A stretch of DNA of 64,000 bases from JAPWJZ01 sp041287865 (GTDB lineage Bacteria; Pseudomonadota; Alphaproteobacteria; Micavibrionales; UBA2020), in assembly GCA_041287865.1 (NCBI GenBank), contig JBGGMV010000066.1, forward strand, positions 62,001 to 126,000, read 5' to 3'. Below the pieces are notes generated by a model. That model did no database searches. It saw only the letters and a program-made list of their open reading frames with translations, and was not told where the DNA came from. Below are positions 45,033 through 54,200 of this stretch, piece after piece. Numbering within the stretch: position 1 is the stretch's first letter; every line of letters begins with the position of its first letter. A program made the translations under genes and the position numbers.

Positions 45033-46388
45033 TCAATCCTTTTTTTGCTTCTTTTTCTTCTGCGCCAGCGCGAGGATATCGGTCGACCGCAGCCAAGAGG
45101 CTGAATTCTTTGACAAAGTCTCGCCAGCCAGCCGGGATTCACGGATCGCGTTGTCGAGTTTGTTCTGCAGCAGCGACTCTTCGGCCAGATGCAGGTGCGA
45201 CAGGCCCTGCTGGCCCTGTTTCCCATAGGCTATGGCCAGCATCCGGTGGCTGCGCGACTCCCGCGGTTCGGTCTGGAGCGCCAGCGTCAGTTGCTTCACC
45301 GCCTCCGCCTGCCGTTTTTTGGGATCGGCCTTCGATTCCAGCAGGGCATGGGCGTAAGAGGCGCGGATCAGGCCCGAGCGCGGGGCAAACTGCACGGCCT
45401 TCGAATAGGGGGCCAGCGATTCCTCGATCTTGCCGTTCTCGAATAAAATCTGGCCCTTCAGTTCAAGGAAATAGGGGTTCTGCGGTTCGGCCTTGATAAG
45501 CGGTTCCAGCAGCGCCAGCGCTTCCGTCATCTTGCCCTTGCGGAACATCGCAATCGCACGGCCATACTTTGCGGCCACGGTGTCGCTTTTGTCCTGCAGC
45601 GCGCGGTCGGGGAAGAGGAAGCCCATCAGTTTCGATTTCATGCGTGCATGCTGCTCCGGCCAGCCGGCGGGCAGGGTGGCTTTCACGCGCTGCTGGTCGA
45701 CGACGCCCTGCATATAGCTGATGCGATCCTGCGTCAGCGGGTGGGTGCGCATATATTCGGTCTGCTGGCTTTCGGGCAGCAGTTCCTCGCTCTCCATCTT
45801 TTCAAGGAAGGCGAGCAGCCCGTCGAGCGGCAGGCCCGCGCCCTTCATATATTGCACGGCAGACTGGTCGGCGGCGGTTTCCTGGATGCGGCTGTGGGTC
45901 AGCAGCGCGCGTTCCGCCGCGTGTTGCCCTGCGGCGGTGGTGGCCATGGCCGCGTCGCCCGAACCCGTGGCGGCCGCAATCGCAATGCCCAGCACGGTTG
46001 CGACCATCGCTTCCATCGACAGGTTTTCGAGGTTCATTTTTGATCTGAGCAAGTCGCCATGCGCGATGTGGCCGGTTTCGTGCGCCAATACGCCCACCAG
46101 CTGGTCGGCGCTCTTGGTTTCTAAAATCAGGCCGGTATTGATGAAGATATTCATCCCGCCCGCGACAAAGGCGTTCAATTCGTTCTTGTCCAGCAGCACG
46201 AAGCGCACATACTGGCTGGAAAGCCCCGCCTGCTGGAAAATGGGCGCGGTGAAATCGCGCAAGGATCGCTCGATCTCCTCGTCGCGGATGGCGGATACGT
46301 TGTCCCGTCCGGCCACGGCATCCGCCGCGCCAAGCGAGAGCAGGGCGGCCAGCAATAGGGCCGCGCTTATCTTTTTAAAATCAGTCAT
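45033..46388 (-). CDS. Periplasmic M48 metalloprotease with TPR domain, BepA-like
   Basis: A 451-residue protein with a signal peptide and an M48 peptidase domain whose zinc site is VLAHETGHIAHGD (HExxH) with the third ligand in the R-I-Q-E-T-A-A-D-Q segment. A C-terminal TPR region follows (residues about 270-440). This is the layout of BepA/YfgC, which assists LptD assembly and degrades misfolded outer-membrane proteins. The C-terminus is Lys-rich (KKKKQKKD). It follows the 46403 gene by 14 bases on the same strand, forming an operon. Confidence 0.9.
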   Translation of the reverse strand: MTDFKKISAALLLAALLSLGAADAVAGRDNVSAIRDEEIERSLRDFTAPIFQQAGLSSQYVRFVLLDKNELNAFVAGGMNIFINTGLILETKSADQLVGVLAHETGHIAHGDLLRSKMNLENLSMEAMVATVLGIAIAAATGSGDAAMATTAAGQHAAERALLTHSRIQETAADQSAVQYMKGAGLPLDGLLAFLEKMESEELLPESQQTEYMRTHPLTQDRISYMQGVVDQQRVKATLPAGWPEQHARMKSKLMGFLFPDRALQDKSDTVAAKYGRAIAMFRKGKMTEALALLEPLIKAEPQNPYFLELKGQILFENGKIEESLAPYSKAVQFAPRSGLIRASYAHALLESKADPKKRQAEAVKQLTLALQTEPRESRSHRMLAIAYGKQGQQGLSHLHLAEESLLQNKLDNAIRESRLAGETLSKNSASWLRSTDILALAQKKKKQKKD

Positions 46389-46402
46389 TCAGCTTTTAAA
46401 CG

Positions 46403-46966
46403 TTAATACAGGTACATTCCCTGCGGCGTGTAGCTGCCCACCACGTCGCGTGTGTTCCAGTCGCGCAGTTCCAGCATGCCATAGCCCTTGCCGAAGATGC
46501 CCGAATGGTCGGCCAGCAGTTTCAGCGAACGGCGCTGGTCGAGATCCGACAGCTGGAAAAAGACCGGCCCCAGTTCAAGCGCGGGCACGGTGCTGCTGCG
46601 CATATACTGGCGGCTGAAAACGCGGCCTTCGAAAAGTTTTTGCACGGTGGCTTCGACCGTCCAGTGCTTGTTCCACATCGACGGATCCCAGTCCTGGCCC
46701 TGCCACTGCTGCGGATGCTTGTGCTGCGCGTCCCAGTTGGAAACGTAAGGCGTGAATTCGTAATGTTCGGGGCGGCGCATCACATGCTCGGGGCGGTCGA
46801 GCTGGCCGTGCGTGGTGCGCGCGACGGTGCGGTTTTCTTCCGTCCAGCTGGTATAGGGCTTCTCGTAATCGGCGTTGCGGTAGGTCTTGAAGTGGCCCGC
46901 TTCCGCCGGCTGCGACACCAGCGCGGCCAAAAGGCAGGCGCCGGACAAGAGGATCAGTTTTTTCAT
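46403..46966 (-). CDS. Secreted protein of unknown function, operon partner of the M48 protease
   Basis: ATG at 46966 with AAGGAGA upstream; the TTG two codons earlier is less likely. The 187-residue product has a signal peptide (MKKLILLSGACLLAALVS, cleavage after AEA). The mature part is rich in Trp, Tyr, His and Arg (for example RRPEHYEFTPYVSNWDAQHK), and the C-terminal domain has LKLLADHSGIFGKGYGMLELRDW. No family is recognised. It is probably periplasmic, encoded immediately upstream of the BepA-like protease. Confidence 0.68.
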   Translation of the reverse strand: MKKLILLSGACLLAALVSQPAEAGHFKTYRNADYEKPYTSWTEENRTVARTTHGQLDRPEHVMRRPEHYEFTPYVSNWDAQHKHPQQWQGQDWDPSMWNKHWTVEATVQKLFEGRVFSRQYMRSSTVPALELGPVFFQLSDLDQRRSLKLLADHSGIFGKGYGMLELRDWNTRDVVGSYTPQGMYLY

Positions 46967-47160
46967 TGGCAAATCTCCTTAAACCCTAGACCAATACCCT
47001 AGCCGAATTACCCGCCTAAATCAAAAGCATAACTTATTTTTAACGCGCATATGGCATAATGAAAGTAACTGTGGAAATCTATGGGCTGGGCCGCACTCCT
47101 TTGGGGGCGGTACTCTCGCGTGATGAAGGATCTCCCGGTTTATAAAGAGGTAGGGTTGTT

Positions 47161-47577
47161 ATGACGGACGCACTTTCGATTGCGCTCTCCGGGCTTCGCG
47201 CCCAGAGCACGCGCCTGGCCACAACGGCCAGCAATATCGCCAATGCATCGACCGCGGGATCCGTCCCCAGTGCCGATCCGTCAGCCCCTGCCTCTACTGT
47301 CTACCTGCCGCTCCGCGTCAATTTCACCTCGGTTGAGTCGGGGGGAATCGGCGCGGGCGTGGCAGCGACCGTCACGCCGGATCCGAACGGATATTCCGTA
47401 ATATACGACCCCTCGTCACCTTATGCAAATAGCGAGGGAAGCATCGCGGTGCCCGCCGTCGATTACGCCGAAGAATTCGTCAATCTCATCCAGACAAAAG
47501 CAGTATGGAAAGCCAATCTTTCCGTAATCAAGACGCAGGACGAGATGCTCGGCGACCTTCTGGACGAGATTGCGTAA
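47161..47577 (+). CDS. FlgC/flagellar rod-like protein, isolated
   Basis: A 138-residue protein with the N-terminal flagellar rod signature (MTDALSIALSGLRAQSTRLATTASNIANA) and a C-terminal segment VDYAEEFVNLIQTKAVWKANLSVIKTQDEM like FlgC. The middle resembles FlgC (YDPSSPYANSEGSIAVPAVD). It lacks the usual ASN-MAN-...-TTR spacing and stands outside a flagellar operon. It may be a divergent rod or hook-related subunit. Many alphaproteobacteria carry such orphan rod-domain genes. Confidence 0.8.
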   Translation: MTDALSIALSGLRAQSTRLATTASNIANASTAGSVPSADPSAPASTVYLPLRVNFTSVESGGIGAGVAATVTPDPNGYSVIYDPSSPYANSEGSIAVPAVDYAEEFVNLIQTKAVWKANLSVIKTQDEMLGDLLDEIA

Positions 47578-47743
47578 ATTACCTTTTTCCAAAAGAAACC
47601 GTATTGACTCATAATTCCGAAAACTTATAGTCGTGTCCAACTGCAAAAAAATCTGCACGGCCTTGCAAGGGGCCATGAAGCGCCGAGTGATCGTGTGAGA
47701 GTTTTGCACCCCGTAACGATTATAATTTTTGGAGAAGCACACA

Positions 47744-48577
47744 ATGGCTTTCGATCATCCCGGTTTTGATATTCTGAAAGAAGCATTCAAGAAGTTCGCC
47801 GACAAGCATTCTGGCGAAGACCTCAAGGGCCGCGTCACGCGCTCCCTCGCTGCCGGCGGCCAGGCCGCTGTGGATAAAGGCCTGCAGGAATTCCCGCAGA
47901 CTTACGTCAAAGCAGTCGCAAAAGACTTCTATGACTTCCTGTCTTCGCAAGAAGTCGCCGATGGCGTTTCGACCGCTGTCCGTTCCTTCGACGAGCAAAA
48001 AGTGAAAGAGACCCTCGACGGTCTCGTCGCGCAGCTGAAAGAACCCGAAACCTCGGCAAAAATCGCCAAGTCGGTGAAGGACGCTCTCTCGAAAACTTCT
48101 TCGGAAGATCTCGAAAACTCGATCGACGCGATGATGAGCGGCCGCTCGATGGGCGAACGCATGGTCTTCAAGGCTTTCTTCGAGCAAGCGAAGCCCTTCC
48201 TCGACCAGATGCGCGACTCTTCGGAAGAAGAAATCGCCGAGCAGATCCGCGAACTGGCCGACACCATCCCGACCGATGCTATCGCACAGCAGGTCGCGGC
48301 CATCACCAAGGAAATCACGCCCGAGCGCGTTTCCAAGCAGGCCCATGACACGGTTGGCAAGCTGCCCTCTCCCGCAGCTGTCTCCGACATCCTGCACGGC
48401 GTCGGTTCCGTCGCTTCCAAGAAACTGGGCGAAATCGCCAATGGCGCAGACCCCCAGGGCAAGCTGCAGGAAATCATCGCGGAAGCCAAAGAAGTGGTCT
48501 CCGAGACGATCGCAAACGACAACGAGAGCAAAAAGACCTTCAAGCCCAAAAAAGGCGGCCAGGACTTCTCTCTCTAA
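47744..48577 (+). CDS. Abundant-type helical protein of unknown function
   Basis: ATG at 47744 with GGAG nine bases upstream gives 277 residues (the frame opens slightly earlier). The sequence is almost all alpha-helix, acidic and lysine-rich, with repeated short helices (for example SLAAGGQAAVDKGLQEFPQ, MKGGR-type MMSGRSMGERMVFKAFFEQAKPFL). It has no cysteine or signal peptide. The C-terminus is basic (KKTFKPKKGGQDFSL). Optimised-looking codon use and a strong terminator suggest high expression. The family is not recognised. Confidence 0.75.
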   Translation: MAFDHPGFDILKEAFKKFADKHSGEDLKGRVTRSLAAGGQAAVDKGLQEFPQTYVKAVAKDFYDFLSSQEVADGVSTAVRSFDEQKVKETLDGLVAQLKEPETSAKIAKSVKDALSKTSSEDLENSIDAMMSGRSMGERMVFKAFFEQAKPFLDQMRDSSEEEIAEQIRELADTIPTDAIAQQVAAITKEITPERVSKQAHDTVGKLPSPAAVSDILHGVGSVASKKLGEIANGADPQGKLQEIIAEAKEVVSETIANDNESKKTFKPKKGGQDFSL

Positions 48578-48627
48578 TTAAGACAAGAATTCTTCATTCC
48601 GATTTCCCTATTGGATGAAGAGGTTGG

Positions 48628-48665
48628 ACGGGCGGAAACCTTCGTGTTTCCGCCCGTTTCTTTTT
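48628..48665 (+). terminator. Strong intrinsic terminator
   Basis: Perfect 12-base stem ACGGGCGGAAAC/GTTTCCGCCCGT with a CTTCGT loop, followed by TTCTTTTT. Confidence 0.93.
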
Positions 48666-48694
48666 GGTGGTAGCATCAACAGGGGGGTAAAAGG

Positions 48695-49459
48695 TTGAAA
48701 GCCAAGCATCACAAAAAATGGATCATCGCAGCCGCCATGCTGGGTGCAGTGTGGCTTGCGTGGTGCGTGGCTTACCCTTCAGGAACGTGGCGTTACAAGA
48801 TGACGGTGGAGGTGGAGACACCGGAGGGAATTAAAACCGGGACTGCCATAAGGGAGGTAACTTTTCAACTGGTGCCTCAACTCACTCCTGAAATGAATCC
48901 TACGACAAACCTGAGAGGGGAAGCTGTTGTTGTAGATTTGGGCAAGCGTGGCGTTCTGTTTGCGTTGCTTCATGGGCATACAATCGGCGCTGATCATGCG
49001 AAATTTCTGCCATTCTATATTTTTCCATTTAAAGGCTCGACCCGCAAAGAGGAGGGGCTGCGTTACTACAGCAATTTAAAAGCAGGCCCGAAGGTAATAG
49101 AACCGCAGTTCTATCCAATTCTGGTTCGCTTCCGGGATATGAATGATCCCAAAACGGTCGAGAACTTATTAGACATGGAAGAATGCCTAGGCCACCACGG
49201 AGCGGGGGAACCTCTTTGTGTACAAAAGGATCGATTTGAAGAATCTTTTGGCGAAGGCGTTAAAGTCAAGGCCATAACAATAGAAATGACTGATGAGCCG
49301 ATAACGACAGGAATTGTAAAATGGCTTCATTGGCTTCCGAGCTATTATAATGTGATGCTGGATGGAAGCCGTGTACATACAATAAAATCGTCATATCCAC
49401 TTGCGAATCGTTTCAGCTCCGGCAGTTTTTCGGTAGGGGTTCTTAATCGTGAGCGATAA
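48695..49459 (+). CDS. Membrane-anchored protein of unknown function with atypical base composition
   Basis: TTG start at 48695 with a basic N-terminus (KAKHHKKW) followed by one membrane helix (residues about 9-26). About 225 predicted periplasmic residues follow, with no recognised domain (for example YSNLKAGPKVIEPQFYPILVRFRDM). Codon use is visibly AT-richer than neighbouring genes, with many AAA, AAT, ATA, CTT and TTA codons, which suggests acquisition by transfer. It overlaps the following DUF3095 gene by 11 bases. Confidence 0.65.
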   Translation: MKAKHHKKWIIAAAMLGAVWLAWCVAYPSGTWRYKMTVEVETPEGIKTGTAIREVTFQLVPQLTPEMNPTTNLRGEAVVVDLGKRGVLFALLHGHTIGADHAKFLPFYIFPFKGSTRKEEGLRYYSNLKAGPKVIEPQFYPILVRFRDMNDPKTVENLLDMEECLGHHGAGEPLCVQKDRFEESFGEGVKVKAITIEMTDEPITTGIVKWLHWLPSYYNVMLDGSRVHTIKSSYPLANRFSSGSFSVGVLNRER

Positions 49460-50663
49460 GTCCACCACCCGCAGCTTTTACAAAGACCTCCCCGCCGTCA
49501 CAGCAGGCGACGGGCTATGCGATATTTCGCACCATGTATCCGTGCCGAAAGACTGGTGCATCGTGATCGTTGATATCGTGGGCTCCACCAAGGCGATCGA
49601 GGCGGGGAAGTATAAGGACGTCAACATGATCGCGGCGTCATCCATCACCGCCGTGCTGAACGCGGCGGGGCGGGAGGATATCGCTTATATCTTCGGCGGC
49701 GACGGCGCGACATTGCTGGTGCCGGCCGAACTGGCCTTCGAGGTCGCATGCGCGCTCTATGGCACGCGGGAGCTGGCGCGGGACGGTTTCCAGCTGGAAA
49801 TGCGCGCCGGCATCGTCTGGATCGAAGAACTGGAAAAGGAAGGCGCGGCTGTCCGCGTCGCAAAAACAGAAACTGTCGCGGGCGTCTATCAGGCCGCGCT
49901 CTCGGGCGAGGGCGTGACGCTGGCCGAAAAAATCGTGAAGGATGTGGAGCGCGGGCAGAAGCATGATATCGCCACGCTCTTCTCGCCCCGCGCGCTGGCC
50001 AGCAAACCCGCTGACTTCAAGGGCCTTGAATGCCGCTGGCAGCCGCTCAACAGCCGCAACGGGCTGGATATCAGCCTGATCGTGCTGGCGCGTCACAGCG
50101 ATGAAGCGGCCAAGGGCGCGCTGTACCAAGAGATTCTCGCCCATATCCACACCGTCTGCGGTGACCGCGAAAACTGGAAACCCGCGTCGGAGAAAAACCT
50201 CAAGCTGAACCCCGGCCCCGCCAGGGCCGAGGCCGTGGTGCGCACGCAGGGGCAGGGCGGCGTCGCGCGCTTCAAATACGGGCTGGGCACGATGCTCGAC
50301 AACTGGGTCGGCAAGTTCTGCATCGCGCTGGGGCTCAAGATCGGCAGCTTCGACGGCAAAAAATATCCGACCGCCACGGCGCAGAACACCGACTTTATCA
50401 AATTCGACAATGCGCTGCGCCTTGTGATGGATGTCAGCGCGGAGAAGAAAGACCAGCTGGTCGCCTACCTCGACGCGCTGCTGGCATCGGGCAGGGCTTT
50501 TTACGGCCTGCATGCCGCGCCCGCCGCGCTGATGACCTGCCTTGTCTTCGATTACGGCCACGACCACTTCCATTTCGTCGACGGCGCCGACGGCGGCTAT
50601 GCGCTGGCCGCCAAGGGCATGAAAGAACAGATAAAACAGGCTGCGCAGGCAAAAGCGGCCTGA
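49449..50663 (+). CDS. DUF3095 protein, class III nucleotidyl cyclase-like
   Basis: GTG at 49449 overlaps the previous gene by 11 bases. The 404-residue product has the segments CIVIVDIVGSTKAIEAGKYKDVNMIA and YIFGGDGATLLVPAELAFE, which resemble the metal- and nucleotide-binding loops of class III adenylate/guanylate cyclases. This pattern is typical of the DUF3095 family. The C-terminal half (about 250-390) is a separate conserved domain with FKYGLGTMLDNWVGKFCIALGL. Neither product nor cyclase activity is established. Base composition is normal for the genome, unlike its upstream neighbour. Confidence 0.8.
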   Translation: MSDKSTTRSFYKDLPAVTAGDGLCDISHHVSVPKDWCIVIVDIVGSTKAIEAGKYKDVNMIAASSITAVLNAAGREDIAYIFGGDGATLLVPAELAFEVACALYGTRELARDGFQLEMRAGIVWIEELEKEGAAVRVAKTETVAGVYQAALSGEGVTLAEKIVKDVERGQKHDIATLFSPRALASKPADFKGLECRWQPLNSRNGLDISLIVLARHSDEAAKGALYQEILAHIHTVCGDRENWKPASEKNLKLNPGPARAEAVVRTQGQGGVARFKYGLGTMLDNWVGKFCIALGLKIGSFDGKKYPTATAQNTDFIKFDNALRLVMDVSAEKKDQLVAYLDALLASGRAFYGLHAAPAALMTCLVFDYGHDHFHFVDGADGGYALAAKGMKEQIKQAAQAKAA

Positions 50664-50666
50664 TCT

Positions 50667-50674
50667 GGTATAAT
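50667..50674 (+). promoter_or_regulatory. Extended -10 promoter of the hydrolase gene
   Basis: TGGTATAAT (TG-x-TATAAT, extended -10 form) lies 20 bases before the ATG at 50695, with GGGGAGAGG between. No good -35 hexamer is seen. Confidence 0.5.
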
Positions 50675-50694
50675 AGGGGAGAGGTTTTTTAATC

Positions 50695-51699
50695 ATGCTG
50701 CGCCCGTTCCTGATCATCGCCTTTTTGCTGCTGGCCATCCCGGCCTATGCGCAGACCGAAGCTGCGCCGTCCGATGCGCTCGACAACCTTTTCGCCCAGC
50801 CCGCGCAGGAAGACGTTTCCGATGAAGCCGCCGAAAGCCGCGGCCCCGTCCGCGACCTGATCCGCGAGCGGTTCCAGAAACGCATGGCGAAGCTGAACGG
50901 CGGGGAGCTGAAGAAATTCGATATCGTAGGGCTTTCGGTTGCCTACTGGATGCCGCCCGTCGTGCCGGGCGAAGGCGTGCTTGCGAAGCCGCTGGTTATT
51001 TTCTCCCACGGCTTCCACGGCTGCGCGGGGCAATCCATCTTCCTGATGAAAGCGCTCGCGGCGGCGGGATATATCGTCGTCGCGCCCGAACATGCGGATT
51101 CAAGCTGCTGGACCGGCTCCGACGGCATCGCCAAACCGGCCGAACGCTTCGCCGATTACGCCGCATGGACGGATAAAACCTACGCCGACCGCGCTACCGA
51201 CATTAAAAACCTCTATGCCGCGCTGAAGGCCGACGAAACATGGAACAAGCGCATCGACTGGAACAAGGTCGCGCTGGCGGGCCATAGCCTCGGCGGCTAT
51301 ACCGCGCTGGGCCTTGCGGGCGCATGGAAGGTCTGGAAGATGGAGGGGATCAAGGCCGTGCTGGCGCTCTCGCCCTACGTCGGGCCCTTTATCGACCATG
51401 GCGATTTGGGCACTCTTACCGTGCCTGTGATGTATCAGGGTGGCACGCGCGATTTCGGCATCACGCCCTCGGTCAGGAAAAAGGGCGGCGCCTTCGAGCA
51501 AACCGCCGCGCCCGCATGGTTCGTGGAATTCATCAACGCCGGCCATTTCAGCTGGACAGACCGCGAGGAAACCACCCATGCGCCCGAGGTGAAGGAGCGC
51601 ATCGTCAAATACAGCCTCTGGTTCCTCGACCATGCGTTGAAAGGGGCAAGCGAGCCTTTCCCGCAGGACAAGGGTCTCGCTTCTTCAGGCACTAAATAA
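50695..51699 (+). CDS. Secreted alpha/beta hydrolase, PAF-acetylhydrolase/dienelactone hydrolase-like
   Basis: A 334-residue protein with a signal peptide (MLRPFLIIAFLLLAIPAYA) and an alpha/beta hydrolase fold. KPLVIFSHGFHGCAGQSIFL is the oxyanion region, VALAGHSLGGYTALGLAG the nucleophile elbow (Ser in G-H-S-L-G), and the catalytic Asp probably lies near YQGGTRDFGIT. The His is in INAGHFSWTDR. Such enzymes hydrolyse esters in the periplasm or outside. It converges with the small-protein gene at 51700, sharing no bases. Confidence 0.85.
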   Translation: MLRPFLIIAFLLLAIPAYAQTEAAPSDALDNLFAQPAQEDVSDEAAESRGPVRDLIRERFQKRMAKLNGGELKKFDIVGLSVAYWMPPVVPGEGVLAKPLVIFSHGFHGCAGQSIFLMKALAAAGYIVVAPEHADSSCWTGSDGIAKPAERFADYAAWTDKTYADRATDIKNLYAALKADETWNKRIDWNKVALAGHSLGGYTALGLAGAWKVWKMEGIKAVLALSPYVGPFIDHGDLGTLTVPVMYQGGTRDFGITPSVRKKGGAFEQTAAPAWFVEFINAGHFSWTDREETTHAPEVKERIVKYSLWFLDHALKGASEPFPQDKGLASSGTK

Positions 51700-51984
51700 T
51701 CAGGGAAGTTCCTTGGACTCGACGGCCATGCTGATCTTGGTGTCGGGCGTGTTTTCCTGCAGCAGTTTCACCATCAGGCGCGAGATGTCGGTCAGCGCGT
51801 GGTCGATGCTTTCCGCATCGCCCTGCATGATCTTGCCAGGGAGGGACAGCTTCCACGTTACGTCGCCGCTATAGAGCATGCTATGGCCTTGGCCGAGGAA
51901 CAATGTAATCTCCTCGTACTTCTGCATCAGCATGCCGGGTTTCAGCAAATCGCGTACCCGTTTCAGCGTCCGTTGTGGTGGCAA
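51700..51984 (-). CDS. Small acidic protein, paralogue A of the 676-residue protein cluster
   Basis: A 94-residue protein whose sequence pattern is shared with the 54200-54481 gene: G-x-L-x-x-K-x-E-x-I-x-L-F-L-x-x-G-x-S, then W-K-x-x-L-P, then GDAES-x-D. It is soluble, mixed alpha/beta and acidic. The two paralogues flank the large protein at 52170-54200. Small acidic proteins beside a large modular protein are often chaperones, but there is no direct evidence for that here. Confidence 0.72.
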   Translation of the reverse strand: MPPQRTLKRVRDLLKPGMLMQKYEEITLFLGQGHSMLYSGDVTWKLSLPGKIMQGDAESIDHALTDISRLMVKLLQENTPDTKISMAVESKELP

Positions 51985-52104
51985 GCGTCCCTCCCTACAG
52001 CAAACTAAATCCCGAATCCCTTGGTGTCAGAGCATACGAAAGTACCCCAAATTCGTAGTTATGTAAAGAAAAATATGGGGTATCATCATGCCTGTTATCG
52101 CACG

Positions 52105-52136
52105 AAAAAAAATCCCGGCTTTCGAGGGCCGGGATT
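52105..52136 (-). terminator. Intrinsic terminator after the 676-residue protein gene
   Basis: AATCCCGGC/GCCGGGATT stem; the minus-strand product is followed by seven T residues (52105-52110 read as A on the plus strand). Confidence 0.88.
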
Positions 52137-52169
52137 TAGCAAGGTAGTCAGTCTAGAGATAAATCTGGG

Positions 52170-54200
52170 TCAGTTCTTGCGCTTGAAACTCGGGAAGCGC
52201 TCGGGCTCCTCGACCGGGCCCACGCATTTCTCGCCGCTGCCGTAGCGGTCGCTGCGCTGGTGGCCGTTGCCGTATTCGTATTTTTCGGCCTTGGGCGCGC
52301 CATAGGTGGTGACGAGGTAGCAGTTGTTTTTGTAATTGAGCGTCGAGCCCACATCAGCGGGCGCGCCGGCGAAGCAGCCGATCAGGTTGGACGAGACGTT
52401 CAGCCATTTGACCCGCGCTGTGGGCAGGCCTTCCAGCGTCAGCAGCTTGTTGTTCGACACATCTACGCCACCCTCGACGTCAACCTCGCGCATGTCGGGC
52501 AGGCGGGCAAGGCCAAGGCCCGCAAGGTTCAGGTCGCCCTTGACGGTGATGCGGCCGCCCACGTTCCTGGTGTAGGGGATGCTCAGCTGCTTGAAGGCGG
52601 CTTCGGCGTCCACGGGCAGGCGGGTGCGGGTATCGAATTCGCGGTAATTTTCGCAGCCGGGGCGCAGGTGGAACTGGCCGTAGTTGTCGCCGTTGAGGTT
52701 TTCCTCGACAAAGCGGTTGACCGCGTTGACGAAGCCCGGATGGTGCAGGCCGATGGGGTTGAAGGTGAAGTAGACGGTTTTCTTTTCCGTGTCTTCTTTC
52801 TTTTCCGTGTCTTCCTTCTTCGGCTCGTCCTCGTCATAGCTCCAGCTGCTGCGCTTCTTGCCGCTATCGTAGGGCTTGATGTTCACGCGGCCCAGCGGGT
52901 CGTTGATGTCGGGGTCGGTTTCGCGGATAAGATATGCTGCCATCACGCCGATGTTAATCTCCTTTACCGCATAATCGACGGCGCTGGAGGCATTGGCGCG
53001 GCAGCTCTGCCAGCCGCGGCCGTATGAGGCGCGGGCGAGGTCCGAATAGCTCTTGGTGATGACGACCATCAGGTTCTTGCCCATGCGGGTGCTGTCCTCG
53101 CAGAAGGCTTCGAAGAGGCCGGGGTTGGCTTCTTTCAGCAGCTTGCCGATCTTGCACTTGTTCTTGCGGCCGTCGACGGCGTAACCGTCGGCGTAATCGG
53201 TGATCGTATAGCCTTTTTCCTTCAGGAAATCGGCCACCAGCGGCTCCACCGGTGATTTGCTGAAATCCTGCAGGCGGTAATAAATACGGTCTGCCTCGAC
53301 CTTCACCGGCTGCGGCGTTTCGGCCTTGGGCTGTTCTTCGCCTGTCGCGGGCGCATCGGGCGCAGGCGTGGCTGCGGCGGCGGTCACAGCTGCGGGCCAG
53401 GGCACTTCGGCGCGGGGCGGCGAGGCAAGGCCGAACTTGCTGGCCAGCGACCGGAGGCCGCGCATGAGCCCCCTGAACGGATGGTTTGGCGCAGGATCGG
53501 CGTCGCGGTCGCCATAGATGCCTTTCTTGGTCTGGAGACGGTTCTTCAGCGTTTCTTCCAGCTGGTTCAGCTCCGACAGCATGGTGCCGGTTTCTTCCGC
53601 CAGCTTGTCGGCGCCGGCTTCCAGTTTCTGCGCCAGCTGCTTGGGCGTGACTTCCTTGCGCGTGCGGATGGTGGCGATGCAATAGGCTGTGGCGGCGGCG
53701 CGCAGTTTTTCGTCTTCGCTGCCCTTCATGGCGGCATCGACGGTCGTCTTGACGCGGAGCTGTAAATCATGATCCTGTTTTTCGGCTTCCGCGGTGCTTT
53801 GCAGGCCGGCCTTGGCGCGCATCTCGTCGGCGGCCTTCGCCAGCGCCGCAGCGCCGTCGCCGAGTTTTTCCGACAGTGCCTGGGCCGTCACTTCCTGCCC
53901 GGACATGATCGCGGCGGTGCAATAGGCTGCCGCCGCCGCGCGCAGTTTTTCGTCTTCGCTGCCCTTCATGGCGTTATCGACGGTCGTCTTGACGCGCAGC
54001 TGGAAAGCGATATGCAGTTTCTCGACGGCTTCGACGGATTCCTGTTTCAGCTCTCCGTGCAGGAAATTGCCCGTCACCGTCACGAAGACGGGGGCGATGG
54101 TGTTCTTGGGCGGCACGGCTGCGGGCGCCTGGGCCAGCGGGTCGAAAGGAGCGACCGGCAGATCGGTTGCGGCGGGATTTTGATTTGTCGTGTCCGTCAT
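52170..54200 (-). CDS. Large modular protein, candidate secreted effector
   Basis: 676 residues, no signal peptide, no membrane helix. An N-terminal region contains two about 80-residue repeats (both with LRVKTTVD-x-AMKGSEDEKLRAAA-x-AYC). A helical region follows (residues about 160-240), then a Pro/Ala linker. A central domain has YRLQDFSKSPVEPLVADFLKEKG, and there is an acidic/Lys run (EPKKEDTEKKEDTEKK). The C-terminal part resembles short leucine-rich repeats (LNLAGLGLARLPDMREVDVEG then VSNNKLLTLEGLP). It overlaps the upstream small paralogue by one base (TAATG). An effector role is inferred from layout only. Confidence 0.75.
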   Translation of the reverse strand: MTDTTNQNPAATDLPVAPFDPLAQAPAAVPPKNTIAPVFVTVTGNFLHGELKQESVEAVEKLHIAFQLRVKTTVDNAMKGSEDEKLRAAAAAYCTAAIMSGQEVTAQALSEKLGDGAAALAKAADEMRAKAGLQSTAEAEKQDHDLQLRVKTTVDAAMKGSEDEKLRAAATAYCIATIRTRKEVTPKQLAQKLEAGADKLAEETGTMLSELNQLEETLKNRLQTKKGIYGDRDADPAPNHPFRGLMRGLRSLASKFGLASPPRAEVPWPAAVTAAAATPAPDAPATGEEQPKAETPQPVKVEADRIYYRLQDFSKSPVEPLVADFLKEKGYTITDYADGYAVDGRKNKCKIGKLLKEANPGLFEAFCEDSTRMGKNLMVVITKSYSDLARASYGRGWQSCRANASSAVDYAVKEINIGVMAAYLIRETDPDINDPLGRVNIKPYDSGKKRSSWSYDEDEPKKEDTEKKEDTEKKTVYFTFNPIGLHHPGFVNAVNRFVEENLNGDNYGQFHLRPGCENYREFDTRTRLPVDAEAAFKQLSIPYTRNVGGRITVKGDLNLAGLGLARLPDMREVDVEGGVDVSNNKLLTLEGLPTARVKWLNVSSNLIGCFAGAPADVGSTLNYKNNCYLVTTYGAPKAEKYEYGNGHQRSDRYGSGEKCVGPVEEPERFPSFKRKN
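53677..54003 (-). repeat. Internal tandem duplication within the 676-residue protein gene
   Basis: Two stretches of almost identical DNA, about 240 bases apart (53677-53763 and 53917-54003), encode the LRVKTTVD-x-AMKGSEDEKLR blocks. The high DNA identity indicates recent duplication of an 80-codon module. Confidence 0.85.
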
